Notes: generated by a model from the sequence alone, not told the origin. Positions 1 through 9,253 are shown, counted from the stretch's first letter. The stretch is 35,551 bases of DNA from Candidatus Azobacteroides sp. (GCA_009778655.1 WRFZ01000169.1:1-35551), one strand, 5' to 3'. A program made the numbers and translations.

Positions 1-1729
1 ATTGATCCAATGAATAAATCCGGTTCGTAAGATTTTTTGTGTAATAGAAATCAATGCCGTTTTTCAGCGTTTCTTTTTTGATTACATTATTGAAATCAAT
101 GAAAACCGGTTCAATGGGTTCCGGCTTTTCAGCCAGCAATTTCTTTGCAAAATCCGATTCTTCGTCGCGATTGATTTTAACCGGAGTGATAGCCGGTTTC
201 TCAACGGTAACTTTTTCTTTGTTTTCACCGGTGCGTTTATAAACGGTGACATAGTTTTCTTTAAAAAACTCGTTAGCGAAAGCGACAACATCATCTTTGG
301 TTATCTTAGCCATTTCATCAATTTCCGAAACGCAATCTTTCCAATCCCGTTCGTTACTGAATGCATCTAAAAATTCATAGCAAGAATAATAGCGGGCATC
401 GGTCATTTGAATGATTTCCAACTTTTTATTGTTGATAATCGCTTTTAATAAATCGGCGTCGAAATCGCCGGCTTTCAATTTTTGAATTTCTTCTTGAATC
501 AAAGTTCCGACTTCTTCAAGGGTTTGATTTCCGCGCGGAGTCCCCATAAATACAAATACGCCGTAATCTTTCAAAACATCGGCATCAGCAGATAATTGCA
601 ATACTTTTTGTTTTTGCAGCAAATCCAGATCTATTAAACCGGCTTTTCCGTTAGAAAAAATAGAAGAAATCAGTTTCAGATATAAAGCATCTTTCGATTT
701 AGCATTTTCAAAGCGATAGGCTACCACGATACGTTCTTGGTCGGGAGTAGATACTTCAAAGGTTTTTGCAACCGTAATCGGCTTTTCAACAACCGATTCA
801 GCATGTTTTAAGTTTTCGTTCGGTTTCATCTGACCGAAATATTTATCAACGATTTGGATTGTTTTTTCGAAATCCAAATCACCGCTTAACAAAACAGCCA
901 TATTATTGGGAACGTAAAAATATTTTTGGTGGGCCATAACGCTTTTCATAGACGGGTTTTTCAAATGTTCGGGTAACCCGATAACAGCTACTTTATAAGG
1001 ATGTTCGGCAAATAATCCACCTAAAACCTTATTCCATAAAACATAATTGCCCGCATCTTGATTCATATTAAATTCTTCATAGACGGTTTCCAATTCCGTG
1101 TGAAACAGGCGTAATTGCATATTGGAAAAACGATCGTATTCCAATTGAAAAAATCTATCCAGTTCGTTGGCCGGAATGTCGTTCACATAGGCCGTAAAAT
1201 CGAAGCTTGTAAACGCATTGGTTCCCGAAGCTCCGAGAGCGCCGATGATTCTGTCGTACTCGTTGGAAATCGCATACTTTGACGCTTCTTGAGAAACGGC
1301 GTCAATCTGCTTGTAAATTTCTTTCTTTTCTTTATCTGTTGCCGCAATTTTATGGGCTTCAAACAAATCGGCAATACTGTCTAAGAGCGGTTCTTCCGCT
1401 TTCCAGTTCGCTGTGCCGAAATGATTTGTACCTTTGAACATCATGTGTTCCAAATAGTGAGATAATCCCGTATTGTCTCGCGGGTCGTCTTTACCGCCGA
1501 CTTTCACGGCAATCATCGTCTGGATACGCGGCTCATCCGTATTTTTCGACAAATACACTTTCAAGCCGTTGTTAAGCGTATAAATTCGAGCATTAAACGG
1601 ATCATTGGTGACTTCTTCGTAAGCGTATCCGTTTGCGTCTTTCTTGGATAGGGTAGTATGACCTTTTTTTTCCTGTGTACATGAAATAATCAACAGGAGC
1701 AATGAAAATAAAAAAATTGTTTTTTTCAT
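1..1729 (-). CDS. M16 family zinc metalloprotease lipoprotein, 5' part (gene runs off the left edge)
   Basis: The reading frame is open from an ATG at 1729 to the window edge, giving 576 codons and no stop. The first 17 residues are a lipoprotein signal (MKK, a hydrophobic stretch, then IISC with Cys17), so the enzyme is probably anchored to a membrane facing the periplasm or outside. Residues 91-95 read HYLEH, the inverted zinc motif HxxEH of insulinase/pitrilysin peptidases. A downstream acidic stretch (ETVYEEF) lies where the family's third zinc ligand is expected. The part present covers the active N-terminal M16 domain and the start of the second half. Two-domain family members are usually about 900-970 residues, so the C-terminal half is missing. 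It is divergent from rarA. The substrate is unknown; peptide degradation is the family role. Confidence 0.92.
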   Translation of the reverse strand, partial: MKKTIFLFSLLLLIISCTQEKKGHTTLSKKDANGYAYEEVTNDPFNARIYTLNNGLKVYLSKNTDEPRIQTMIAVKVGGKDDPRDNTGLSHYLEHMMFKGTNHFGTANWKAEEPLLDSIADLFEAHKIAATDKEKKEIYKQIDAVSQEASKYAISNEYDRIIGALGASGTNAFTSFDFTAYVNDIPANELDRFFQLEYDRFSNMQLRLFHTELETVYEEFNMNQDAGNYVLWNKVLGGLFAEHPYKVAVIGLPEHLKNPSMKSVMAHQKYFYVPNNMAVLLSGDLDFEKTIQIVDKYFGQMKPNENLKHAESVVEKPITVAKTFEVSTPDQERIVVAYRFENAKSKDALYLKLISSIFSNGKAGLIDLDLLQKQKVLQLSADADVLKDYGVFVFMGTPRGNQTLEEVGTLIQEEIQKLKAGDFDADLLKAIINNKKLEIIQMTDARYYSCYEFLDAFSNERDWKDCVSEIDEMAKITKDDVVAFANEFFKENYVTVYKRTGENKEKVTVEKPAITPVKINRDEESDFAKKLLAEKPEPIEPVFIDFNNVIKKETLKNGIDFYYTKNLTNRIYSLDQ

Positions 1730-1747
1730 GATTAAAATGTATTTTTG
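1717..1747 (+). promoter_or_regulatory. Bacteroidota-type promoter for rarA
   Basis: TTG at 1717-1719 and TATTTTTG at 1740-1747 are 20 nt apart, matching TTG-N20-TAnnTTTG. The expected start site near 1754 leaves a leader of about 64 nt before the rarA ATG. The -33 element lies inside the first codons of the divergent M16 gene, so the two promoters sit nearly back to back. Confidence 0.45.
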
Positions 1748-1768
1748 TAAATAAATTCAAATTTGAGT

Positions 1769-1800
1769 CAAAGATAATATAAAGTTTTCGAAACGGACAA
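1769..1800 (-). promoter_or_regulatory. Bacteroidota-type promoter for the M16 protease gene
   Basis: On the minus strand, TATCTTTG (1776-1769) matches the -7 consensus TAnnTTTG. A TTG at 1800-1798 lies 21 nt upstream and matches the -33 element. The expected start site is about 33 nt before the ATG at 1729. This is a pattern match only. Confidence 0.55.
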
Positions 1801-1817
1801 TTATTAAATGAATTTTT

Positions 1818-3092
1818 ATGAATCAACCGTTAGCAGAGCGGATGCGTCCCACATCGTTGGATGATTATGTCGGCCAAAAGCAATTGGTGGGGCAGGGGAG
1901 CGTGCTTCGAAAAATGATTGATTCGAGCCATGTCCCTTCTTTTATTCTTTGGGGACCGCCGGGAGTCGGAAAAACCACTTTGGCAAAAATTATTTCCAAG
2001 CAATTGGATATTCCTTTTTATACGTTAAGCGCCGTCAATTCGGGAGTGAAAGACGTTCGGGAAGTAATAGATAAAGCAAAGTCAACAACTTTTTTTAACA
2101 ACAGACGTCCCATTCTTTTTATTGATGAAATTCACCGGTTCAGTAAATCTCAACAAGATTCTTTGTTGTCGGCCGTCGAAAACGGAACGATTACTTTAAT
2201 CGGCGCTACTACCGAAAATCCTTCGTTTGAAGTAATCACTCCCTTGCTTTCCCGTTGTCAGGTATATGTATTAAAAAGCTTGGATGAACAGGACTTATTG
2301 GCTTTAATGCATAAAGCTTTGACGGAAGATTTTGAATTAAAAAAGAAATCGGTAAAAGTTTTGGAAACGGCCGCTCTGATGCGTTTTGCCGGAGGCGATG
2401 CCCGAAAATTGTTGAATATCTTGGAATTGGTTATCGAATCCGATGACGGTTTCGATAATCCGGACGGAACGATTTTTATCACCGATGCCAAAGTGATTGA
2501 TCGTTTACAGGAAAATCCGGTGGCTTACGACAAGGGAGGCGAAATGCACTACGATATTATTTCGGCTTTTATCAAATCCATTCGGGGAAGCGATCCCGAC
2601 GGCGCTATTTACTGGTTGGCGCGGATGGTTGCCGGAGGCGAAGACCCCAAATTCATTGCCCGTCGTTTGGTAATTTCCGCTTCGGAAGACATCGGTTTGG
2701 CGAATCCCAACGCTTTGCTGTTAGCCAATGCCTGTTTCGACGCTCTGACTAAAATCGGATGGCCCGAAGGTCGGATTATTTTAGCAGAAACGACGGTTTA
2801 TTTAGCGACCAGTCCCAAAAGCAATTCCGCTTATATGGCTATCGAAAACGCATCGGCTGAAGTAAGCCAATCGGGTAATCTTCCCGTACCGCTTCATTTA
2901 CGAAATGCTCCCACCCAATTGATGAAAGAATTGAATTACGGAAAAGGTTATAAATACGCCCATAATTATGAGGGAAATTATGTGAAACAAGATTATTTAC
3001 CGGAAGAAATAAAAGATAAACAATTCTGGTTTGCCCAAAATAATCCCCAAGAAATGAAAATACAGGAACATTTAAGAAAATTAAAAGAGTAA
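1818..3092 (+). CDS. rarA: Replication-associated recombination protein A (RarA/MgsA AAA+ ATPase)
   Basis: A 424-residue AAA+ ATPase of the clamp-loader group that acts at stalled replication forks; length and layout are normal for the family. Visible motifs are the N-terminal PLAERMRP signature, Walker A GPPGVGKTT (about residues 46-54), Walker B ILFIDEIHRF (99-108) and a sensor-1 block GATTENPS. The C-terminal region holds typical RarA sequence such as DGAIYWLARM and GGEDPKFIARR, which belongs to the tetramerisation part. The start chosen gives MNQPLAERMRP; an earlier in-frame ATG is not needed. It is a single plus-strand gene, divergent from the protease and convergent with the export operon, with 77 bp between the stop codons and no clear terminator. 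Confidence 0.97.
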   Translation: MNQPLAERMRPTSLDDYVGQKQLVGQGSVLRKMIDSSHVPSFILWGPPGVGKTTLAKIISKQLDIPFYTLSAVNSGVKDVREVIDKAKSTTFFNNRRPILFIDEIHRFSKSQQDSLLSAVENGTITLIGATTENPSFEVITPLLSRCQVYVLKSLDEQDLLALMHKALTEDFELKKKSVKVLETAALMRFAGGDARKLLNILELVIESDDGFDNPDGTIFITDAKVIDRLQENPVAYDKGGEMHYDIISAFIKSIRGSDPDGAIYWLARMVAGGEDPKFIARRLVISASEDIGLANPNALLLANACFDALTKIGWPEGRIILAETTVYLATSPKSNSAYMAIENASAEVSQSGNLPVPLHLRNAPTQLMKELNYGKGYKYAHNYEGNYVKQDYLPEEIKDKQFWFAQNNPQEMKIQEHLRKLKE

Positions 3093-3169
3093 AAAATAGC
3101 TGTCATTCGAATGAACAATGTCAATACAAATGCGGTTAAAATGAACAAATTTATACCGACGGCTTAAAT

Positions 3170-4783
3170 TTATAATCGAATCGGTATTCCGTTATAAAAG
3201 TCCAGAATTTTGGCTCGCAAGATATATTCGTATTTTGCTTGAGCCTGTTCCAATTGGCTGGTTAGCAACCGTGTTCTGGCTTCGTTAAATTCGAAAACGG
3301 TAGCGTTTCCCAATTCATAACGCCTTTTGGCATATTCAAATGATTCGTTTGCCGAGAGGACTGCCTTGTCCGAAGCGCGATATTTTTCCCGAGCTGCCAC
3401 CGCATTCTTGTAAGCGGTTTGAATTTCTTTGTATAATGTCTTTTTGTTATTATCCAAGATTAATTGCTGGTATAAAATATCCACCTTGGCGCCGCGCACT
3501 TGATTGCGTATCTGGAAACGATTGAAAATCGGAATATTCAGAGTGAGGCCGATAAATTCGGATCCGTAATTTCGAAGCTGGTCCGAGATCGGAGTATTTA
3601 ACTCCATCGTAGTCTGACCTGCCGGGTCAGCCGGATTGAGTTGTTTTCGAGGTCTGTAAACATGTTGGAAATGAGTTCTGTATCCCAAGAAAAGGTCTAA
3701 TTGCGGATAATATCCCGCTTCCGCTACTTTCAAGGCTTTCTTAGCGCTTTCCACTTTGAACTCCTGCCCTTTAATAACCGGCTTCGCATTCAAAGCGTTT
3801 TCGTAGATCAAATCCGGAGATTGTAAACTGCCCATAAACATAGCAACTACATTGCCGGTAAAATCGGGAACATAAATATCGAAATTCTTATCTTCTTCCA
3901 ATTCGAGATTTTGTGCAAGGTCTAATAAAGCCAGATCCACATCGTTTTGAGCGTTAAGAACAGCTACCGAGTCTTTTGCTACCTGCGCCTCAATATCATA
4001 TATCTGGGATTTGGGAACGCTCCCCGATTGTACGAGCTGTCGGGTGCGTTCAATTTGTGTGGAACTTAATTCCAATTGCTTTTCATTGATATTGTATAAT
4101 TCTTTATTGAAAAGAACTTGCAAAAACAAGGAAGTTATATTTAAAGATAAGTCATCTTTCGCTTTTTCCAGATTTTGGGTAGCCACTTGAAATTCTAATT
4201 TGGTGCGTGCCATTTCATTCGGAATCCGAAATCCGGTAAAAATAGGTACGACGCTTTGGATGTTAGCGGCAGTAGTTGATTGATTCCAAACATCATATCT
4301 GTTATCTTGCAACTTAGCCAGCAAATCCTCTGTTCGTTCGAAATCCCATTCTTGATTGATGGCCGCATTCAAATTCGGTAAGCGGCTGTTTTTTGCCGTG
4401 TTTTGCTGTATTTCGGCGTCTTCTTGTTGAAGTTGAAGCAGTTTGACGTTAATATTGTGATCAATGGCGTATTGAATGCAAGATTCCAACGACCATTGAG
4501 CGGGTTGTCCGATCGGTTTTCTTTGAATATTTGTTTCTTCTTGTTGAACGGTTGATCGGATAACGGGACCGATCGAGTCGGGCGAAAAGTCGGGTCCGGC
4601 GTTTTGTATTTTCGACTGCGCAGAATCGGCCGGTTGCGTTTTGTTAAACAGCTCGCTTTGTCTGCGCGTTTGTTCCCGTAATTCTTGCAGTTCTTCTTTT
4701 ATTGTTTTTTCTTGGGCATGCACTAAACCGTTAAAAGCCGTCAACAGGCTGAATACTAAAAGCATTATCTTTTGAGTTTTCAT
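3170..4783 (-). CDS. TolC-family outer membrane efflux protein
   Basis: A 537-residue outer-membrane channel of the OEP/TolC family. The ATG at 4783 is preferred; an in-frame TTG directly before it would add one residue. A Sec signal peptide ends near HAQ (about residue 24). An unusual Gln/Glu-rich extension of about 70 residues follows before the first OEP repeat (WSLESCIQYAIDHN). The rest alternates long coiled-coil helices and barrel strands, with the second repeat starting near the middle (PDLIYENALNAKPVIKG) and a final helix containing YELGNATVFEFNEAR. It is the last gene of the operon, 26 bp after the adaptor gene, and should form the exit duct for the adaptor and the two ABC permeases. 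No terminator is visible beyond it. Confidence 0.93.
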   Translation of the reverse strand: MKTQKIMLLVFSLLTAFNGLVHAQEKTIKEELQELREQTRRQSELFNKTQPADSAQSKIQNAGPDFSPDSIGPVIRSTVQQEETNIQRKPIGQPAQWSLESCIQYAIDHNINVKLLQLQQEDAEIQQNTAKNSRLPNLNAAINQEWDFERTEDLLAKLQDNRYDVWNQSTTAANIQSVVPIFTGFRIPNEMARTKLEFQVATQNLEKAKDDLSLNITSLFLQVLFNKELYNINEKQLELSSTQIERTRQLVQSGSVPKSQIYDIEAQVAKDSVAVLNAQNDVDLALLDLAQNLELEEDKNFDIYVPDFTGNVVAMFMGSLQSPDLIYENALNAKPVIKGQEFKVESAKKALKVAEAGYYPQLDLFLGYRTHFQHVYRPRKQLNPADPAGQTTMELNTPISDQLRNYGSEFIGLTLNIPIFNRFQIRNQVRGAKVDILYQQLILDNNKKTLYKEIQTAYKNAVAAREKYRASDKAVLSANESFEYAKRRYELGNATVFEFNEARTRLLTSQLEQAQAKYEYILRAKILDFYNGIPIRL

Positions 4784-4809
4784 CAATGTCAGTTATAAGT
4801 TAATTAGTT

Positions 4810-5919
4810 TTACTTTGTTTTTTCGATTTTTATTCCTCTGATTTGGTCGGATACGGTTAAACCGGAAACAACTTGCAGATTCACTCCGTCCGACAAGCCG
4901 ATTTCGATCGGTCTTTTTACGAAAATTTGTTTTTGTGAATTATTGCTTTTCAAAATATAGACATAAGTTAAACCGCTCTTGCTAAATTCAACCGAACTTT
5001 CCGGGACGGTAATCACATCCTTGGCTTCTTCGGTAACAATATTTGCATTGGCGCTGTAATTTGCCCGGATAAGTTCCGTTTTCGGAGTTTTTACGGCGGC
5101 TTTTATTTCATACAAAACCGAACCGCTCTCTTTTTTCCCTCTTGGCGCTATGTATTCCAACGTGGCTTCAATCGTTTCGTTTGTGATTGCTCCTACGGAA
5201 ATATCGAGATGCATCCCTTCTTTAATTTTACCTATTTCGACTTCATCAACGGTTCCACTGAAAATCAAGTCGTTCATATCCGCGACCACAGCTATGGTTG
5301 TACCGTCGGTAAATCCGTTGCTGTTCATTACGGAGTTACCCACTTTGACCGGAATGTCTAAGATGGTGCCTGACGTTCTGGAGCGAACCTGCGTATTATT
5401 TGCAAGATTGGGATTTTTTGATGAACCGGTTCTTACGATTTGCAATGCGTCTTGGGCATTTTCTTTTTCTTCTATCGCTTTTTCATAGGAAGCCTCAATG
5501 ACTTCATAGTCGTTTCTGGAAATAACGTCTTTTTCATATAATCCTTTTTGACGTTCATATTGTTTTTCTACTTGTTCCAAAGTAATCTCAGCAAGTCTTA
5601 CGCGGGATTCGGCTGAACTCAACTGCGCGGCATCCGGAATAACCCTCAATGTAGCGATAATTTCACCTTCTCGGACTGCATCTCCGACTTCTTTCCGAAT
5701 GCTTGAAATAATGCCGGGTATTTCCGGTTTTACCGAGATTTCGTTTCGCGGTTCGATATTTCCGGTAGCCGTCGTTGTGTTTTTAATATCTCCTATTTTG
5801 GGAGATATAATTTCATACATCGGCGTTTCGGGACGAGAACTATCCCATAAAAACTTAAATGTCGCTATTAAGATTAATACTCCAATAACCAATAAAAAAA
5901 TTCTAATTATCTTTTTCAT
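4810..5919 (-). CDS. MacA/HlyD-type periplasmic adaptor of a tripartite efflux system
   Basis: A 369-residue membrane fusion protein. Residues 5-24 form one N-terminal membrane anchor. It continues with a barrel/lipoyl half (TATGNIEPRNEISVKPEI, then GDAVREGEIIATL), a charged alpha-helical hairpin (about residues 98-165) and the second lipoyl half (SGTILDIPVKVGNSV). Beta-barrel and membrane-proximal domains complete it (ITVPESSVEF near residue 310). This is the domain order of MacA-like adaptors, which link ABC permeases of the MacB type to TolC. The neighbours match: two MacB/FtsX-type permeases upstream and a TolC gene 26 bp downstream. The 60 bp before this gene contain a small heptamer repeat. 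Confidence 0.93.
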   Translation of the reverse strand: MKKIIRIFLLVIGVLILIATFKFLWDSSRPETPMYEIISPKIGDIKNTTTATGNIEPRNEISVKPEIPGIISSIRKEVGDAVREGEIIATLRVIPDAAQLSSAESRVRLAEITLEQVEKQYERQKGLYEKDVISRNDYEVIEASYEKAIEEKENAQDALQIVRTGSSKNPNLANNTQVRSRTSGTILDIPVKVGNSVMNSNGFTDGTTIAVVADMNDLIFSGTVDEVEIGKIKEGMHLDISVGAITNETIEATLEYIAPRGKKESGSVLYEIKAAVKTPKTELIRANYSANANIVTEEAKDVITVPESSVEFSKSGLTYVYILKSNNSQKQIFVKRPIEIGLSDGVNLQVVSGLTVSDQIRGIKIEKTK

Positions 5920-5947
5920 ATATTTTTATTTTTTCACTATTCATTTT

Positions 5948-5968
5948 ACTCGTCACTCGTCACTCGTT
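5948..5968. repeat. Three tandem 7-bp repeats (ACTCGTC) between permease and adaptor genes
   Basis: The plus strand reads ACTCGTC, ACTCGTC, ACTCGTT in tandem at 5948-5968, inside the 60-bp gap between two operon genes. It is non-coding as far as can be seen. No function is evident; it could be a slippage-prone spacer. Confidence 0.8.
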
Positions 5969-5979
5969 ACCGGTTTAAC

Positions 5980-7242
5980 CTATTCTTCGCGGATCGCATC
6001 AATGGCTTTGATTCGCAAAGCTCTGGAAGCTGGTATTGAACCTGCCAATAAACCACATATTATTAAGATAGTAATGGATGTTATGGCCGCTCCGAAAGTA
6101 ATCATCGGTTTGTAAAAAAAGACATTGTCTAACGTTTGTATCCAATATTTATCCGCAAAATACAAGACATAAACTCCCAGACACAATCCCGGAATCCCGG
6201 CCATGGAGGTTAAAACTAAACTTTCCATCAATATTTGAGAGATAATGGAACGAGGATTTGCTCCCAACGCCCGTCTGATTCCGATTTCCCGTGTTCGCTC
6301 TCGGACGGTTACCAACATAATGTTGCATATTCCGACGATACCGGCGATTAATGTGCCGGATCCGATGATCCAGATCAAAACGTCAATCCCGGCAAACAGA
6401 TTGGTGAATAAGTTAAATTCTTCTTCCAGATTAATGCTCCAAATCGCTCTCATATCGTCCGGATGAATATAATTTGTTCTTTTCAGCACTTCCGTAATTT
6501 GTTTTTCCACCCGACTTACCGGAATTTTATTTTTCGATGTTACGGCTATCGCATATATAATATCTCCTTGATTGTTTATTTGTTGCATCGTGGTCAGTGG
6601 AAGCAGTATCGAACTTTCCAATTTGGAGTCTCCTACGGTGATATCCGAAATACCGTAGGTAACGCCGATCACTTGGTAATAGATGCCGTCAATGCGAACG
6701 TTTTGTCCCAACGAACTTTCATTGGGAGGAAATAATTCTTCTTCGACTTTGGTACCTATGACGCAGACTTTTCTTTTCTGCTCAATATCTAATTCATTGA
6801 CAAACCGTCCTCCCGTTAAATGTTGTCGTTCGATTTCTTCATAATTCGGGTATATGCCTCGCACGGAAAAAGTGGCCGATCGTTCTCCGAAGACGACATT
6901 GTTGGGAAGTACCGGCAGAATGAGCATCGGGGAAAGAAGGTCAATATCGGGTATCGAATCCGTCAAAATTTTTAAATCTCGGTTGTGTATATACCATCTT
7001 CTCCCTTTTTGAAATCCGTGATAAGGGATGCTGGTCACGGAGGATCCGAGAAAACAGGAATTACCGGCAAATCCGTCAATACCGTGTATAAACCCGCGTT
7101 TCAATCCGTTTCCGGTACCGGTCATGATGGTTAACATAAAAATTCCCCACAGTACGCCGAAAGCGGTAAGAAAACTGCGCAGCTTATTTCGGCTGATCGT
7201 GATCCATATTTCCTCTATTCTATCTAAATCAAACAGTCCCAT
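5980..7242 (-). CDS. MacB/FtsX-type ABC transporter permease (no ATPase domain), second of a pair
   Basis: A 420-residue inner-membrane permease. TM1 is at about residues 21-42 (LRSFLTAFGVLWGIFML), followed by a large periplasmic MacB_PCD-like domain of about 230 residues. Three C-terminal membrane segments form the FtsX domain. The cytoplasmic loop VRERTREIGIRRALGA is the coupling-helix signature of the family, and the C-terminus ends IPASRALRIKAIDAIREE. Unlike MacB it has no N-terminal nucleotide-binding domain, and no ATPase gene is visible in the window. It lies 3 bp after a paralogous permease, so the two probably form a heterodimer. Substrate export to the adaptor and TolC channel is inferred from context. 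Confidence 0.93.
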   Translation of the reverse strand: MGLFDLDRIEEIWITISRNKLRSFLTAFGVLWGIFMLTIMTGTGNGLKRGFIHGIDGFAGNSCFLGSSVTSIPYHGFQKGRRWYIHNRDLKILTDSIPDIDLLSPMLILPVLPNNVVFGERSATFSVRGIYPNYEEIERQHLTGGRFVNELDIEQKRKVCVIGTKVEEELFPPNESSLGQNVRIDGIYYQVIGVTYGISDITVGDSKLESSILLPLTTMQQINNQGDIIYAIAVTSKNKIPVSRVEKQITEVLKRTNYIHPDDMRAIWSINLEEEFNLFTNLFAGIDVLIWIIGSGTLIAGIVGICNIMLVTVRERTREIGIRRALGANPRSIISQILMESLVLTSMAGIPGLCLGVYVLYFADKYWIQTLDNVFFYKPMITFGAAITSITILIICGLLAGSIPASRALRIKAIDAIREE

Positions 7243-7245
7243 TTT

Positions 7246-8496
7246 TTATTCCTCCCTCATTGCTGCAACAGGCGTAATTTTAACCGCTTGTCTTGCGGGA
7301 AAATATCCGGCAAGAACCCCTGCAATAATTAATACAATCATAGCGATCAACGCTACCCCTAAGTTAATCGAAGGATTTTCAAAGATAGCAAATTCCGTTG
7401 AATTCGGATGACTTTTCAGATACATACCAAACAAATTGCTGACAAGCATCCCCATAAACAGACCGAAATACCCGAACAACGAGGTAAGGCAAACGGCTTC
7501 CATAATGATTCCTTGTAAGATAGAAGCCGGTTTTGCTCCCAGCGCTTTCCGGATACCAAATTCCCGGGTTCGTTCTCTGACCGTAATCAGCATAATGTTG
7601 CTGACGCCGATCATACCGGCAAAAAGCGTACCTGCGCCAATGATCCATATAAAAATGACAATTGTGTTGATGATGCTGACTGTTTGCAGATATACTTTTA
7701 ACTGGTTGAACAGATTGACGGCAACTTTATCGTTCGGATCAAACTTGTGCAACTCGGCAAAATTTGCCATCATCCGATCGGTAAACGCTTCGTTTTCTTT
7801 ATTCGTGTTCAAATTTGTAACAGTAAGAGCAATACTCTTGAGTCCGCTTCCGCCGTTGAACAGGAGTTGGGCCGTCGAAAACGGGATGTATGCCTTTTCA
7901 AAACTGATAATTGCATTTTCCCGGTAAACTCCGATTACCGTAAATTTTGAGTCGTTAATTAATATTGCCTTACCTATCGGATCCTCATGTTTATACAAAA
8001 TATCTCTCAGTCGTTCATTGATAACGGCTACTTTTCTCTTTTCTATGATGTCCAAGTCGTTAATAAGCCGTCCTTGGTTTTCGATAATTTTTATCCCGTT
8101 GATATTGTTATACTCGGCATTAATTCCGGTGCAGGCGCCGATGGTAGAATTATTTTCATAACTCAATGTGGCTTCAGTCGGAATCAAGGCGGAGATATAT
8201 TCTTTTTCCGAAAAACGATTGTTTAACCGGTCATAATCTTTCATATTCAAGTTGATTTTCCTTCTGTCCGGAAGACCTTCGTAAGGCATGGAAGTCAAAC
8301 GTCCTTGTATTTGTATGATATTGGTGGTTCGTTTTTCAAAAACCACCGATATTCCGTTTTGTGCGCCGTTGGATGTTGCAAGAAGAATAACAAACATGAA
8401 AATACCCCACGCAATGGAAAATCCCGTCAGAAATGTTCGCAATTTATTCTTTCTTATAGAACTGAATATCTCCGCCCAATTATCAATGTCAAACAT
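7246..8496 (-). CDS. MacB/FtsX-type ABC transporter permease (no ATPase domain), first of a pair
   Basis: A 416-residue paralogue of the next gene. TM1 is at about residues 20-41, the periplasmic domain spans about 45-270, and TM2-TM4 are at about 276-305, 330-358 and 378-400. The loop VRERTREFGIRKALGA and the end FPARQAVKITPVAAMREE are FtsX-family hallmarks. There is no Walker A or ABC signature, so an ATPase must come from elsewhere in the genome. The gene starts 24 bp after the thioesterase stop and ends 3 bp before the second permease, which places it in the same operon as the synthase genes. Pairs of this kind in Bacteroidota normally sit with a LolD/MacB-type ATPase gene, absent here. 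Confidence 0.93.
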   Translation of the reverse strand: MFDIDNWAEIFSSIRKNKLRTFLTGFSIAWGIFMFVILLATSNGAQNGISVVFEKRTTNIIQIQGRLTSMPYEGLPDRRKINLNMKDYDRLNNRFSEKEYISALIPTEATLSYENNSTIGACTGINAEYNNINGIKIIENQGRLINDLDIIEKRKVAVINERLRDILYKHEDPIGKAILINDSKFTVIGVYRENAIISFEKAYIPFSTAQLLFNGGSGLKSIALTVTNLNTNKENEAFTDRMMANFAELHKFDPNDKVAVNLFNQLKVYLQTVSIINTIVIFIWIIGAGTLFAGMIGVSNIMLITVRERTREFGIRKALGAKPASILQGIIMEAVCLTSLFGYFGLFMGMLVSNLFGMYLKSHPNSTEFAIFENPSINLGVALIAMIVLIIAGVLAGYFPARQAVKITPVAAMREE

Positions 8497-8520
8497 TCGG
8501 TTTTTGTTTTTTAACTGTTT

Positions 8521-9243
8521 CTAATACGGAATATTGTTTTCGGAATCAAGCAATGTTTCCCGTATAATTTCGGTAATTCTTTGTTCTTGTTCCTGTCCGA
8601 ACATGAAAAAATGACCGCCCGTAAAGTAATACATCCGGAAAACTCCGGTGATGTAATTCGCCCATTGTTTTACATATCGGTAATCTACCATCCCGTCGTC
8701 TGAAGCGAAGAAGAAAGTGATATCTACCTGTAATCGTTGCTTTTTCTCCTCGTAATGATATAATTCCGAAATGCTTAAATCTGCTCTCAAAACAGGAAGA
8801 AACACATTTGTCAATCCCGAAGTTTCAAAAAAATCGGCGCTTACGCCCCCCATTGTTACTACTCTTTTAATAAATTCGTCATCAACGAGTTGAGATATAG
8901 GCTTATCAACCAATATATTCGGCGGATTTTTTCCGGATAAGAAAACATGCGCCGGCATCGGAAATTTCATTTCCGATAATTCGTGCAATAATTCATAAAT
9001 TAATAAACATCCCATACTATGACCGTAAACAGCATATTCCTCCTCCTCGTAATTAACTTTTTCAACTACCTGCTTTTTTACGTCAACCATCATTTTTTCG
9101 ATTGTGTTACACAAAGGTTCTCTTATTCTGGTGCCTCTGCCCGGAGGATCAATCGCTATTATTTTTATTCCGTCGAGGTATTTATTCCATCGTTGGAAAG
9201 TTACGCCGGAGGCGCCGGCATAAGGAAAACACAACAGCTTCAT
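8521..9243 (-). CDS. Type II thioesterase (alpha/beta hydrolase)
   Basis: A 240-residue stand-alone thioesterase of the kind found beside polyketide and non-ribosomal peptide synthases. It begins with the family's N-terminal pattern LLCFPYAGASGVTFQRW. The nucleophile elbow is YGHSMGC with Ser76. The histidine is probably His211 in TGGHFFMF, and an acidic partner lies near residues 182-187. Such enzymes hydrolyse stalled or mis-primed acyl groups from carrier proteins, and sometimes release the product. None of the three synthases carries a fused thioesterase, so this one could do either. It starts 10 bp after synthase C and precedes the export genes. Confidence 0.93.
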   Translation of the reverse strand: MKLLCFPYAGASGVTFQRWNKYLDGIKIIAIDPPGRGTRIREPLCNTIEKMMVDVKKQVVEKVNYEEEEYAVYGHSMGCLLIYELLHELSEMKFPMPAHVFLSGKNPPNILVDKPISQLVDDEFIKRVVTMGGVSADFFETSGLTNVFLPVLRADLSISELYHYEEKKQRLQVDITFFFASDDGMVDYRYVKQWANYITGVFRMYYFTGGHFFMFGQEQEQRITEIIRETLLDSENNIPY

Positions 9244-9253
9244 TTTATATTAT

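Noticed and set aside
3103-3114. 12-bp palindrome TCATTCGAATGA between rarA and tolC as a terminator
   Set aside because: AT-rich, no loop and no T tract on either strand; too weak for a termination call.
5699-6115. 138-codon plus-strand ORF and other plus-strand ORFs over 3170-27700
   Set aside because: They lie antisense inside well-supported minus-strand genes, and their translations resemble no protein family.
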